From IMG/VR virus record IMGVR_UViG_3300042392_001498, positions 1 to 27,809 of that record: a stretch of DNA of 27,809 nucleotides; one strand, 5' to 3'. How positions within the stretch are numbered: position 1 is the first letter of the stretch; each line of letters starts with the position of its first letter. The DNA is from a virus. A model generated the notes under the pieces. It did not search any database. It worked only from the letters and a program-made list of their open reading frames with translations, and was not told the origin of the DNA. Positions 20,131-26,274 of the stretch are shown here, piece after piece. A program made the position numbers and the translations under genes.

Positions 20131-20259
20131 TTACTGGCTTTCTGCTACTTTGTCACAAGGACAAATAATGGACTCTGGTAGTTCGTGAACTTTGGTTACA
20201 ATAGTAATCATAGTATCACATTCAACGCATTTATAAATTTTTTTAACTCGTTTAGTCAT
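20131..20259 (-). CDS. 42-aa zinc-ribbon microprotein
   Basis: MTKRVKKIYKCVECDTMITI then IICPCDKVAES: a CxxC...CxC(D) metal site. First gene of the 20259-19804 operon. The leaderless promoter with 6 nt to ATG supports it strongly. Confidence 0.78.
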   Translation of the reverse strand: MTKRVKKIYKCVECDTMITIVTKVHELPESIICPCDKVAESQ

Positions 20260-20265
20260 AAACTA

Positions 20266-20294
20266 ATCATACCATATTGAAACATATATGTCAA
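20266..20294 (-). promoter_or_regulatory. Promoter TTGACA-17-TATGAT, leaderless
   Basis: TTGACA (20294-20289) contains the TGA stop of the HAD gene (20293-20291). 17-nt spacer, TATGAT (20271-20266), 6 nt to ATG 20259. Confidence 0.82.
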
Positions 20295-20740
20295 GATTTG
20301 TTTCCATCCCATGTACCAATCTTAGTAGTAGGAATTCCGTATTCTTCCCATAACTTAATCACATTGGGGTTATCATCTACTGCATGAAAAATATTCCAAT
20401 GTTTCTTAATCTTAAGTAAGATATCTTTTTTAACTTCGTAGTCTGGCCTATTATCATCATCTTTACGCATGTACAGTGCATGGTGACCAATATCATTTTT
20501 AGCAAGCCAATATGAGGTTAATCCACGCCAGACCTCTTTCCTTGATGTAACAATAAGGACATGCATCTGATCAAAAAATGCCTCATTAAGAATCTGAACT
20601 ACTTCAAAATTTGGCAGGGCATCTATAGAAGCCTCATGAAAGGCATCGTAGTCCCTATTAGAACCACGAACAAGGTGAAGGTATGGATCTACATTGGCTA
20701 GGGTTCCATCTACATCAAAGATGTATGCTAGAGGCTTAAT
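20291..20740 (-). CDS. HAD-family phosphatase (polynucleotide 3'-phosphatase-like), ATT start
   Basis: 149 aa. HAD motifs in order: Asp9/Asp11 in YIFDVDGTLAN, Thr65-Ser66-Arg67 (IVTSRKEV), a lysine at 104/105, and Asp122-Asp123 (AVDDNPNV). Size and spacing resemble the phosphatase domain of T4 polynucleotide kinase (PseT). No ATG, GTG or TTG lies in frame between the upstream stop (20761-20759) and the nucleophile motif. The best start is ATT 20740, 9 nt after an AAGG and overlapping the previous stop codon as ATTAA, giving MKPLAYIFD. No kinase domain is attached. Confidence 0.85.
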   Translation of the reverse strand: MKPLAYIFDVDGTLANVDPYLHLVRGSNRDYDAFHEASIDALPNFEVVQILNEAFFDQMHVLIVTSRKEVWRGLTSYWLAKNDIGHHALYMRKDDDNRPDYEVKKDILLKIKKHWNIFHAVDDNPNVIKLWEEYGIPTTKIGTWDGNKS

Positions 20741-20825
20741 CTTGATTAACCTTGTATGTCATAATAAAATAACATGCTACATACCCCACAATAAATGCTG
20801 GAATTAAGAAAAACAAACTAATCAT
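20736..20825 (-). CDS. 29-aa membrane microprotein
   Basis: MISLFFLIPAFIVGYVACYF then a short polar end: a single membrane helix. The start shares a base with the preceding stop (TAATG) and its stop overlaps the ATT of the HAD gene, so it sits in a coupled chain of three. Confidence 0.65.
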   Translation of the reverse strand: MISLFFLIPAFIVGYVACYFIMTYKVNQD

Positions 20826-20995
20826 TAGTAAGCCTCCTGTCTATTAAAAAATTCAGTCATATAATTATCTTCTCCTCTTGCAACCTTGGCAGCCTCAGTC
20901 CGCATGCCCAAAGCATTTGTTGATGCTGACTCAATAGGCAGGGCTTCTATGGCCCTTGCAATCTCTTCTCGTAATGTCATTTCGTCTATACTCAT
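20825..20995 (-). CDS. 56-aa helical microprotein
   Basis: MSIDEMTLREEIARAIEALP, then an Ala-rich helix and acidic end. Preceded by a consensus leaderless promoter, which makes it likely real. No family recognised. First gene of an operon with the 29-aa protein and the HAD phosphatase. Confidence 0.78.
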   Translation of the reverse strand: MSIDEMTLREEIARAIEALPIESASTNALGMRTEAAKVARGEDNYMTEFFNRQEAY

Positions 20996-21001
20996 ACTTC
21001 A

Positions 21002-21030
21002 AGTATACCTTAAAGGTAGTTAGTTGTCAA
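21002..21030 (-). promoter_or_regulatory. Promoter TTGACA-17-TATACT, leaderless
   Basis: TTGACA (21030-21025) contains the TGA stop of the peroxidase gene (21029-21027). Spacer ends CTTTAAGG; TATACT (21007-21002), 6 nt to ATG 20995. Confidence 0.88.
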
Positions 21031-21455
21031 ACAATGTCTGATACTTTGTGTGAACTAGGATAGTGAGTAATTGATCCCTCAGCAGAAACCAAAAACTTTT
21101 CAAAGTTCCAGTTAATATTACTTACTCCAGTAATTTCTTTGCAATATTGATAGATTGGGTGAGTATTTGGTCCGTTTACTTCTATTTTTTTAGAGATAGG
21201 AAAGGTAACTGAGTAGTTAGTTTCACAGAAGTTTTTTATTTCTTCGTCTGTACCTGGCTCTTGTTCTCCAAATTGATTACATGGAAAACCAATTACAATA
21301 ATCTTTTCTCCGTAAGCCTTTTGTAGGTCTGAGTATTGTTTTGTATAGCCACAACGACTTGCAGTATTAACTATCAAAATGTTTTTATTTTTAAAACTTT
21401 CCAGTTTTATTTCATTACCATTATTTTCTATAAACGATAAATTGTATATACTCAT
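21027..21455 (-). CDS. Glutathione-peroxidase family protein
   Basis: 142 aa. Catalytic residues of the family: Cys35 (TASRCGYT), Gln61 (FPCNQFGEQEPG) and Trp116-Asn117 (NWNFEKFLV). The usual thioredoxin-like fold is complete but the C-terminus is about 15-20 residues shorter than bacterial homologues. Most bacterial forms use thioredoxin to reduce hydroperoxides. Shine-Dalgarno AAGGAG upstream. It may protect infected cells from peroxides, including those made by uncoupled oxygenases; that link is inference. Confidence 0.9.
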   Translation of the reverse strand: MSIYNLSFIENNGNEIKLESFKNKNILIVNTASRCGYTKQYSDLQKAYGEKIIVIGFPCNQFGEQEPGTDEEIKNFCETNYSVTFPISKKIEVNGPNTHPIYQYCKEITGVSNINWNFEKFLVSAEGSITHYPSSHKVSDIV

Positions 21456-21467
21456 AAATTATTCTCC

Positions 21468-22472
21468 TTATGCTTTCTTTTCATTATACAGGCTATAGAA
21501 AAAATCTGCAACATGGTTTTGAAGATGAACTCCTGGATGAGCACGACTTTCATCTTTTTTGTAGTCCACTATGGAGTAATCGGATCCTGCTTCCCAGTAC
21601 ATAGTATCTATAAAATCAGACTCATGCGATGAGTTGCAAGTTCTCCTTATGGAAAAGTTAAGACTTTCTTCTGGATTAATTGGCAAAAGGAATGAAAAAT
21701 TTTTTAATTTAAAATCTTTTATATTTATTAGTTTTTCCATAACTAAAGAACTTGCCACATCCCAAGTTGTCCAATGTAACTTTATATTATTTGATAAACA
21801 AAATGACTCTAAAATATAAATAAAATTTATGGAGTTTAAAATTAATTGATGTGGAGAAATTGCGTCTTCTATATATTTTTTATTATCTATCTCCATAAAT
21901 ACAGAATTAGACTTTGTATCTTTATGTACTTGCGGATTACAGAATGTTGATCGTAACTCTTCGCCATCATGGATCGGTCTTTTTACTTTTGATTTATAAA
22001 ATTCTTTATCTACTATAACCATATTTCTAAAAAAATCTGGAAACAAGCAAAAAATTTCCTTTGGCATTTTGTTATTTAAACAATATCTAATAATAGTATT
22101 GCACATAGTTTCTACAGATGCCCCAGGGCTTCCCAAGTTTAAAACATTTTTATTCATTTTATTACTTAAAATATTTGTCCATCTTCCAGATTCTGGAATA
22201 CCAAGACCAAAAGTTATTGAGCAACCAACTCCAATTACGTCAGGGGATTCATAAACTTCTCCACGAAAACCAAGACTATTGATTTCATACACATTATGCT
22301 CATCAACTGTTCCCATAAAAGAGTCGCCATTTGGAGAATTAGCAACAACATCTTTAGCATGTGCAGAGTATAGTCCCATGTCGCCACCGTTTGTAAAATA
22401 TTTTGTAAGATACCAGGTATTATTATTGTTAATTTCGTAAAATTTTAAAATTTCATTTGTTAAATAAGGCAC
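21468..22472 (-). CDS. SGNH/GDSL-like hydrolase
   Basis: 334 aa, GTG start 5 nt after a TATAAT. Block I: IGVGCSITFGLGI with Ser85. Block II Gly114 (LNLGSPGAS). Block V: Asp307...His312 in DESRAHPG, the DxxHP catalytic pair. These are the marks of SGNH esterases, which remove acetyl or other acyl groups from sugars and lipids. The N-terminal 75 residues lie outside the fold. A role in altering surface polysaccharide is plausible. Confidence 0.78.
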   Translation of the reverse strand: MPYLTNEILKFYEINNNNTWYLTKYFTNGGDMGLYSAHAKDVVANSPNGDSFMGTVDEHNVYEINSLGFRGEVYESPDVIGVGCSITFGLGIPESGRWTNILSNKMNKNVLNLGSPGASVETMCNTIIRYCLNNKMPKEIFCLFPDFFRNMVIVDKEFYKSKVKRPIHDGEELRSTFCNPQVHKDTKSNSVFMEIDNKKYIEDAISPHQLILNSINFIYILESFCLSNNIKLHWTTWDVASSLVMEKLINIKDFKLKNFSFLLPINPEESLNFSIRRTCNSSHESDFIDTMYWEAGSDYSIVDYKKDESRAHPGVHLQNHVADFFYSLYNEKKA

Positions 22473-22477
22473 AATTA

Positions 22478-22483
22478 ATTATA
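22478..22483 (-). promoter_or_regulatory. Leaderless -10 TGA-TATAAT (5 nt to GTG)
   Basis: Minus-strand extended TATAAT, 5 nt before GTG 22472. Confidence 0.65.
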
Positions 22484-22502
22484 TCATATGGTCTATTAAA
22501 AA

Positions 22503-22619
22503 CTACTTTGTGTTTTTATCTTTATCATCTTTTTCCCAAACCTTTTTACCATCTTTATAAACAGGCCAGTATCCAAGGCTGCGCCAGTCCATAGACATTA
22601 TCTTAGGATCTTTTGGCAT
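22503..22619 (-). CDS. 38-aa hydrophilic microprotein
   Basis: MPKDPKIMSMDWRSLGYWPV then Lys/Asp-rich tail. Overlaps the next upstream microgene by 17 nt in another frame. No Shine-Dalgarno is clear, so the start is uncertain; the aromatic composition looks protein-like. Confidence 0.5.
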   Translation of the reverse strand: MPKDPKIMSMDWRSLGYWPVYKDGKKVWEKDDKDKNTK

Positions 22620-22719
22620 TTGTACACCATACATGACCATCGCTCATGGTTTGATGAGTGTCCCAGTACAATGGATCTTTAATTGATATGCTACAGTTTT
22701 TGCATTCATTTTTTTCCAT
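22603..22719 (-). CDS. 38-aa CxxC microprotein
   Basis: MEKNECKNCSISIKDPLYWD, then SDGHVWCTN. CxxC and a later Cys and His may bind zinc. The ATG lies inside the end of the membrane-protein gene (14-nt overlap). Confidence 0.6.
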   Translation of the reverse strand: MEKNECKNCSISIKDPLYWDTHQTMSDGHVWCTNAKRS

Positions 22720-22999
22720 TTTTATTATCCCAAATTAATCTAGTAAACAGTCTCCAAGATAGTTTGTCTGAATCTAACTCTTTCCAATGTCTATATGACT
22801 TAATATATACAAGACCATAGGCTACTGCACTTACAATAAAGCCGTATTGTTTTGTAACTAGTCCGTAGACAGTCCACAATGTCTCATTAAATAATAAAAC
22901 AAACCAACCCCAAAGAGTTTTCCTACCAACAAAGTAAATTCCAGACACACCAATTACAGCAAGTACCCAGTGGGCATAGTCATTAATCCATTGTTCCAT
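22706..22999 (-). CDS. Small membrane protein, PnuC-like
   Basis: 97 aa, three hydrophobic segments: HWVLAVIGVSGIYFVGRK, TLWGWFVLLFNETLWTVYGLV and FIVSAVAYGLVYIKSYRHW. The Trp-rich pattern with GRKTLWGW and YGLVYIKSYRHW recalls part of PnuC-type nicotinamide riboside transporters, but it is less than half their length. Leaderless promoter TTGACT-17-TATACT. Confidence 0.7.
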   Translation of the reverse strand: MEQWINDYAHWVLAVIGVSGIYFVGRKTLWGWFVLLFNETLWTVYGLVTKQYGFIVSAVAYGLVYIKSYRHWKELDSDKLSWRLFTRLIWDNKNGKK

Positions 23000-23005
23000 A
23001 TATCT

Positions 23006-23034
23006 AGTATACCTTAAAGTGACAGTTTAGTCAA
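23006..23034 (-). promoter_or_regulatory. Promoter TTGACT-17-TATACT, leaderless
   Basis: TTGACT (23034-23029) touches a stop codon of the relic ORF; spacer ends CTTTAAGG; TATACT (23011-23006), 6 nt to ATG 22999. Confidence 0.85.
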
Positions 23035-23077
23035 AATAGTGAGATCCGCTTCTTGAAAATGTTACCAAATATGGCAT
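23027..23077 (-). pseudogene. Sulfotransferase N-terminal relic
   Basis: A 16-codon ORF reads MPYLVTFSRSGSHYFD then stop. It lines up with residues 13-27 of the sulfotransferase at 19050-19607 (PHVLTYPRSGMHFFD): the same PAPS-loop with R-S-G-x-H-(Y/F)-F-D. It is cut off where a promoter (TTGACT...) begins. Likely a vestige of a deleted paralogue; chance similarity over 15 residues is unlikely but possible. Confidence 0.5.
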
Positions 23078-23081
23078 ATTG

Positions 23082-23207
23082 TTACGAGACTAATCCCATA
23101 GACAAATGACTAAAACACACATCAGCAATAATATAATCAGTGTGATTTACTACAATATCAAAATGGGTAGCATCTTTTTCGCAAAAGAAGCATTTGGTTT
23201 TTTTCAT
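23082..23207 (-). CDS. 41-aa zinc-finger microprotein
   Basis: MKKTKCFFCEKDATHFDIVV then DVCFSHLSMG: CxxC...C..H, close to the DUF7455-like plan of the proteins at 9023 and 9704 (CxxCxxxA ... C..H). Leaderless start 6 nt after TATAAT. Confidence 0.75.
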   Translation of the reverse strand: MKKTKCFFCEKDATHFDIVVNHTDYIIADVCFSHLSMGLVS

Positions 23208-23213
23208 ATAAAC

Positions 23214-23219
23214 ATTATA
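23214..23219 (-). promoter_or_regulatory. Leaderless -10 TGG-TATAAT (6 nt to ATG)
   Basis: Minus-strand extended -10 just after the stop of the fusion oxygenase, 6 nt before ATG 23207. Confidence 0.75.
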
Positions 23220-23222
23220 CCA

Positions 23223-24650
23223 CTATGCAAAGTCAAACCAAAGTGGCATTATATATCTTGATCCATGTGTAGGAGCAACATCATGCCAATAGTTCATGTT
23301 TCCAGGGTATAGAACTAAATCACCAGCCTTCGGCTTAAAAGACAATCCTTGATGAATAAAAGATAGTTCTCCACCATCATAATTATCATTTAAATATACC
23401 CAGCCTGCTAAATGGTTTGAATCTTTACGCCCCATATCATTTATTGGTATTGATTTACTATCATTGTGTACCCACTGAGCAAAGCGAGAATTTCTTGCCT
23501 TTAGTTTTACTCCGTACTCTTTTTCTAATAGAGCCTGAACTTGAGGAATATACTTTTCTGAATAGGTAAGTGAGTCATAATATAGCAAAGATATAGCAGG
23601 CCAACCAGCATTGTCATTTTGGAGACGACGATTATTGCTTGTCTCTGTACTATTTATAAGTTCTATAATATGGTCACATTCTTCTTTGCTTAAATAATTA
23701 TTAAATACTTTTATATTACTAGGATCACTTCCAATATTATTAAAGTTTTGTACTGTTAGGTCAGAGTAACCGATGACATTTCCTTCAGGAACTACAATAT
23801 CATTAAAGTTTTTTACTAGTTCTAGTAGCCTGCTGATATCTGCTTGATCAGTATGAATCATAAAATCATAAATGCCAAACTGTTCAGATAGATTTCTTAT
23901 TTGTGCAACAACATCAATCATTGATCCTTTTATTAAATGATGCTGCTGTCTAACTGGGGCATTCTTGTCATACTTAACATGCTTTTCATCATCTGGATGA
24001 TTAGTTATAAGTGGGTCAATAATTACTATTGGCTTTACCTTATCTAGATCAATCTTTTTAAACTGATCTCTAAACAACAGATTGTCATCAACATAAATGT
24101 ATTCACAATGTTTATTTGCTATTCCAATTGTTGTGTCTGATGAGCCAACGACTGCCATATGAGTTTTATTTTGATGAAACTTCATCAAACTCATAAACTT
24201 ATCCATCCAGACTGCAGAAATACCTACTCTTTTTTCAAGGGTATCTATCAGTGATGGGTCATGCATGTAATGATCTATAACTAACTTTTCAGAATGACCA
24301 TTGCCTTCGTCACCCCATCTTCCAGCAACAAGGTTTACACCAATTCTGCCAGGTGCAAATTTATTTAAAGTGTCAACAATCTTAGCAGCATAATCAGGAC
24401 TTGTTCCATATGCTGGTAGAGCAATTGTCATTATTAGTTGATTTGTTTTTTGTAGTGCTTCTTGTATAACTAAAGAAAAATCTATCCCACCTGGACCGTA
24501 TGGAAGTAAAACAGACTTTACATTTGCACTATCTAGTTCTTGTGCCATACCAAGAATTCCCTTAAGATCTAGGTTCTCGATACTATCATTAATCTGCCAG
24601 TGTCTTCTCCACATCCAGTGGAATGTTATAGGCTTCTTTGTATTATCCAT
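23223..24650 (-). CDS. Fusion: luciferase-like monooxygenase + 2OG-Fe(II) oxygenase
   Basis: 475 aa with two enzymes in one chain. Residues 1 to about 290 are an SsuD-like LLM barrel: ITFHWMWRRHW (first strand), SVLLPYGPGGIDF, LIMTIALPAYGTSPDYAAK and GRIGVNLVAGRWGDEGNG, all in family order. Residues about 300-475 are a P4H-like 2OG oxygenase: the linker NNIGSDPSNIKVFNNYLSKEE matches the GNS signature of the stand-alone oxygenases; ligands are His395, Asp397 (WVHNDSK) and His456 (YWHDV), with Arg465. Both halves keep their key residues. Its start overlaps the 83-aa gene by 8 nt, so it is last in a three-gene operon. Confidence 0.9.
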   Translation of the reverse strand: MDNTKKPITFHWMWRRHWQINDSIENLDLKGILGMAQELDSANVKSVLLPYGPGGIDFSLVIQEALQKTNQLIMTIALPAYGTSPDYAAKIVDTLNKFAPGRIGVNLVAGRWGDEGNGHSEKLVIDHYMHDPSLIDTLEKRVGISAVWMDKFMSLMKFHQNKTHMAVVGSSDTTIGIANKHCEYIYVDDNLLFRDQFKKIDLDKVKPIVIIDPLITNHPDDEKHVKYDKNAPVRQQHHLIKGSMIDVVAQIRNLSEQFGIYDFMIHTDQADISRLLELVKNFNDIVVPEGNVIGYSDLTVQNFNNIGSDPSNIKVFNNYLSKEECDHIIELINSTETSNNRRLQNDNAGWPAISLLYYDSLTYSEKYIPQVQALLEKEYGVKLKARNSRFAQWVHNDSKSIPINDMGRKDSNHLAGWVYLNDNYDGGELSFIHQGLSFKPKAGDLVLYPGNMNYWHDVAPTHGSRYIMPLWFDFA

Positions 24651-24894
24651 TTTTTATTACCCTTCCCTTTGTTTTAAACCAAGAACCTATCTTGGATTGC
24701 GATACCTTAATTCTTAAAAGTTCTCCAAATGTTTCATGAGATATCTCTGATCCAAGATATTCTTGTCCTGTTTCAAGATCAATTAGTTTCCATTTTCCAG
24801 GAGCCTTTGTATGTAATATTAAGTCAATAGGATATTCGTAATCATTTACTTCAGACCCATCCAAAAGTTTTCTTTTCTTTACGCTATCTGTCAT
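24643..24894 (-). CDS. 83-aa protein between two oxygenases
   Basis: Begins 1 nt after the oxygenase stop and overlaps the fusion gene by 8 nt. Basic, beta-rich: KAPGKWKLIDLETGQEYLGS, then FGELLRIKVSQSKIGSWFK. The DLETGQEYLG turn suggests a small beta barrel. Not recognised. Its tight place between two oxygenase genes suggests an accessory or substrate-presenting protein. Confidence 0.7.
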   Translation of the reverse strand: MTDSVKKRKLLDGSEVNDYEYPIDLILHTKAPGKWKLIDLETGQEYLGSEISHETFGELLRIKVSQSKIGSWFKTKGRVIKNG

Positions 24895-24895
24895 A

Positions 24896-25510
24896 TTAAA
24901 CTATCGTAAACCAAATTGGCAGTGTGTATCTAATTCCAGACAAAACTTCTTTAACCTCATGAGGATAGTGCAAATTTCCTGGGAAGACAATAAAATCTCC
25001 AACATTAGGCTTTATAGAAACATTGTGAAGTTCAAAACTAATCTCTCCACCTTCGTATGCATCATTTAGATAAATTAATACTGGTAGATGGTTATCTGTA
25101 ACATACCCTAAGTCGTCAACATGTAATTTTAGGTAGGTGCCTTCTGTCCACTTGACAACACTAAGATGTGGCTCTTTTGGTTTAATTTTTTCTTTTTCAA
25201 TACCGTAAGATTTAGATATTTGCTCTCTGCATCTTTCTATTATATTATTAATATCTTTGACACCGCTATATTGATGCATATATGTTATAGGATTTCCTTC
25301 GTTATCTTTTTGAGATACAAAACTAATAGATGTCCTATTGTCTATGTCATTCATTAAGTATTCAATTTCTTCTTTTGTTAAAAAGTTAGGGACGATCTTA
25401 ATATTATCAGCAGAATTTCCAACCCTATGAAAAAATTCCATGTAAGATTCATTTCTTGCTATGCTTGGAGGATCATTTCCAACTGGTATTCCATTAACTA
25501 TATATGCCAT
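24896..25510 (-). CDS. 2OG-Fe(II) oxygenase, P4H-like (paralogue C)
   Basis: 204 aa from ATG 25510, 6 nt after TATAAT; an in-frame GTG at 25525 reads through the -10 and is rejected. Iron ligands His130/Asp132 (LHVDD) and His184 (YPHEV), Arg194 (GIRYT). Conserved LIYLNDAYEGGEISF and KPNVGDFIVFPGN segments. It carries the VGNSADNIKIVPNFLTKEE signature of the local family, after a 25-residue N-terminal extension. First gene of the operon with the fusion enzyme. Confidence 0.88.
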   Translation of the reverse strand: MAYIVNGIPVGNDPPSIARNESYMEFFHRVGNSADNIKIVPNFLTKEEIEYLMNDIDNRTSISFVSQKDNEGNPITYMHQYSGVKDINNIIERCREQISKSYGIEKEKIKPKEPHLSVVKWTEGTYLKLHVDDLGYVTDNHLPVLIYLNDAYEGGEISFELHNVSIKPNVGDFIVFPGNLHYPHEVKEVLSGIRYTLPIWFTIV

Positions 25511-25516
25511 ACAACC

Positions 25517-25522
25517 ATTATA
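25517..25522 (-). promoter_or_regulatory. Leaderless -10 TATAAT (6 nt to ATG)
   Basis: Minus-strand TATAAT with GGTTGT before ATG 25510. Heads the oxygenase / 83-aa / fusion operon; divergent from the promoter at 25567. Confidence 0.75.
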
Positions 25523-25566
25523 CACTAAGCCTTAAAGTTAGTCTTTTTGCATTTTAAAAAGAGTGA

Positions 25567-25572
25567 TATAAT
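25567..25572 (+). promoter_or_regulatory. Leaderless -10 TGA-TATAAT (6 nt to ATG)
   Basis: Plus-strand extended -10, 6 nt (AATCTC) before ATG 25579. Confidence 0.78.
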
Positions 25573-25578
25573 AATCTC

Positions 25579-25815
25579 ATGGCAACACCACCAAATTATG
25601 TAGGAGCATACTCTAATGGAGGGTATTACTCATTAGGTCAGATCATCCTTGCAGACGGAAACCCTTACGGAATTGCAGGAGCATATTATATTAGAAGCGG
25701 TAACCCAGGCAACCCAGGGTATCCACCAGGAGACACAGGATCATGGAGCATATACAATATGCCTAAAGGCATAGACGGTGCTGGATCAGTAACTGGTTCT
25801 GGCAGTATTGCTTAA
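25579..25815 (+). CDS. Gly-rich protein with CBM5/12-like motif
   Basis: 78 aa. GGYYSLGQIILADGN, then AYYIRSGN, NPGYPPGDTGSWSIY: the aromatic/Gly pattern (Y.lG..i...g..Y......P....W..Y) of chitin-binding CBM5/12 domains. Followed by a Gly/Ser tail. It could be a tail or fibre accessory that binds sugar. The similarity is by eye. Its stop shares TTAA with the convergent gene. Confidence 0.65.
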   Translation: MATPPNYVGAYSNGGYYSLGQIILADGNPYGIAGAYYIRSGNPGNPGYPPGDTGSWSIYNMPKGIDGAGSVTGSGSIA

Positions 25816-25916
25816 TCTTTTAGATCCATACTCTTATCCCAAATAACTAAACACTTGGTACACTGAATACCTTCTTCACGCATATACCAAGTATGGTCAC
25901 ATTTTTTCTTATTCAA
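25812..25916 (-). CDS. 34-aa CxH...CxxC microprotein, TTG start
   Basis: MNKKKCDHTWYMREEGIQCT then KCLVIWDK: C-x-H-x-W...CxxC, a motif seen in many tiny phage zinc proteins. TTG start overlaps the end of the preceding gene by 8 nt. Last of a five-gene string. Confidence 0.6.
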   Translation of the reverse strand: MNKKKCDHTWYMREEGIQCTKCLVIWDKSMDLKD

Positions 25917-26028
25917 AGTCAACCTGATTTTCAAAGATACTATTGTCCATGCCATCATCCATGGCACCGCAATTAGAGCAGGTTACTTGACCATCAAGGT
26001 CTAAGACATAGGAGCAGTCGTGTGTCAT
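25909..26028 (-). CDS. 39-aa acidic zinc microprotein
   Basis: MTHDCSYVLDLDGQVTCSNC then Asp/Glu-rich end: H-x2-C...CxxC metal site. Start overlaps the previous stop (ATGA). Confidence 0.7.
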   Translation of the reverse strand: MTHDCSYVLDLDGQVTCSNCGAMDDGMDNSIFENQVDFE

Positions 26029-26165
26029 TTAAAGAAGTCTATTCCTACATACCACTTAAAGAGATAGAGTCCTATCTCCCACTCATTTTTTACGGGGTAG
26101 CCCCAATTAGCAACATACAACCCAATAGCATAGTTAGAGGTCATTCTGCCATAATGTAGTTTCAT
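26025..26165 (-). CDS. 46-aa aromatic microprotein
   Basis: MKLHYGRMTSNYAIGLYVAN then WGYPVKNEWE and LYLFKWYVGIDFF. Rich in Trp/Tyr, perhaps a small beta sheet or membrane-surface peptide. No family recognised; overlaps its downstream neighbour by ATGA. Confidence 0.65.
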   Translation of the reverse strand: MKLHYGRMTSNYAIGLYVANWGYPVKNEWEIGLYLFKWYVGIDFFK

Positions 26166-26169
26166 ATTT

Positions 26170-26274
26170 TTATTTGTGATCCGTCTTCATATGTTTATAT
26201 AAACTTTCGTGAGCAAATCCTACTCTAAAGTCCCATTCTTTCTTGCATACAGGACAGATTATTGTTCTACTCAT
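26170..26274 (-). CDS. 34-aa C2H2-type zinc-finger microprotein
   Basis: TIICPVCKKEWDF then SLYKHMKTDHK: CxxC-x(17-18)-H-x4-H, a near-classical single C2H2 finger, which might contact DNA, RNA or protein. Start overlaps the preceding stop (ATGA). Confidence 0.75.
   Translation of the reverse strand: MSRTIICPVCKKEWDFRVGFAHESLYKHMKTDHK

Noticed and set aside
25511-25525. GTG start giving MYNGC before the oxygenase
   Set aside because: The GTG lies upstream of and includes the -10 hexamer, so it would not be transcribed.
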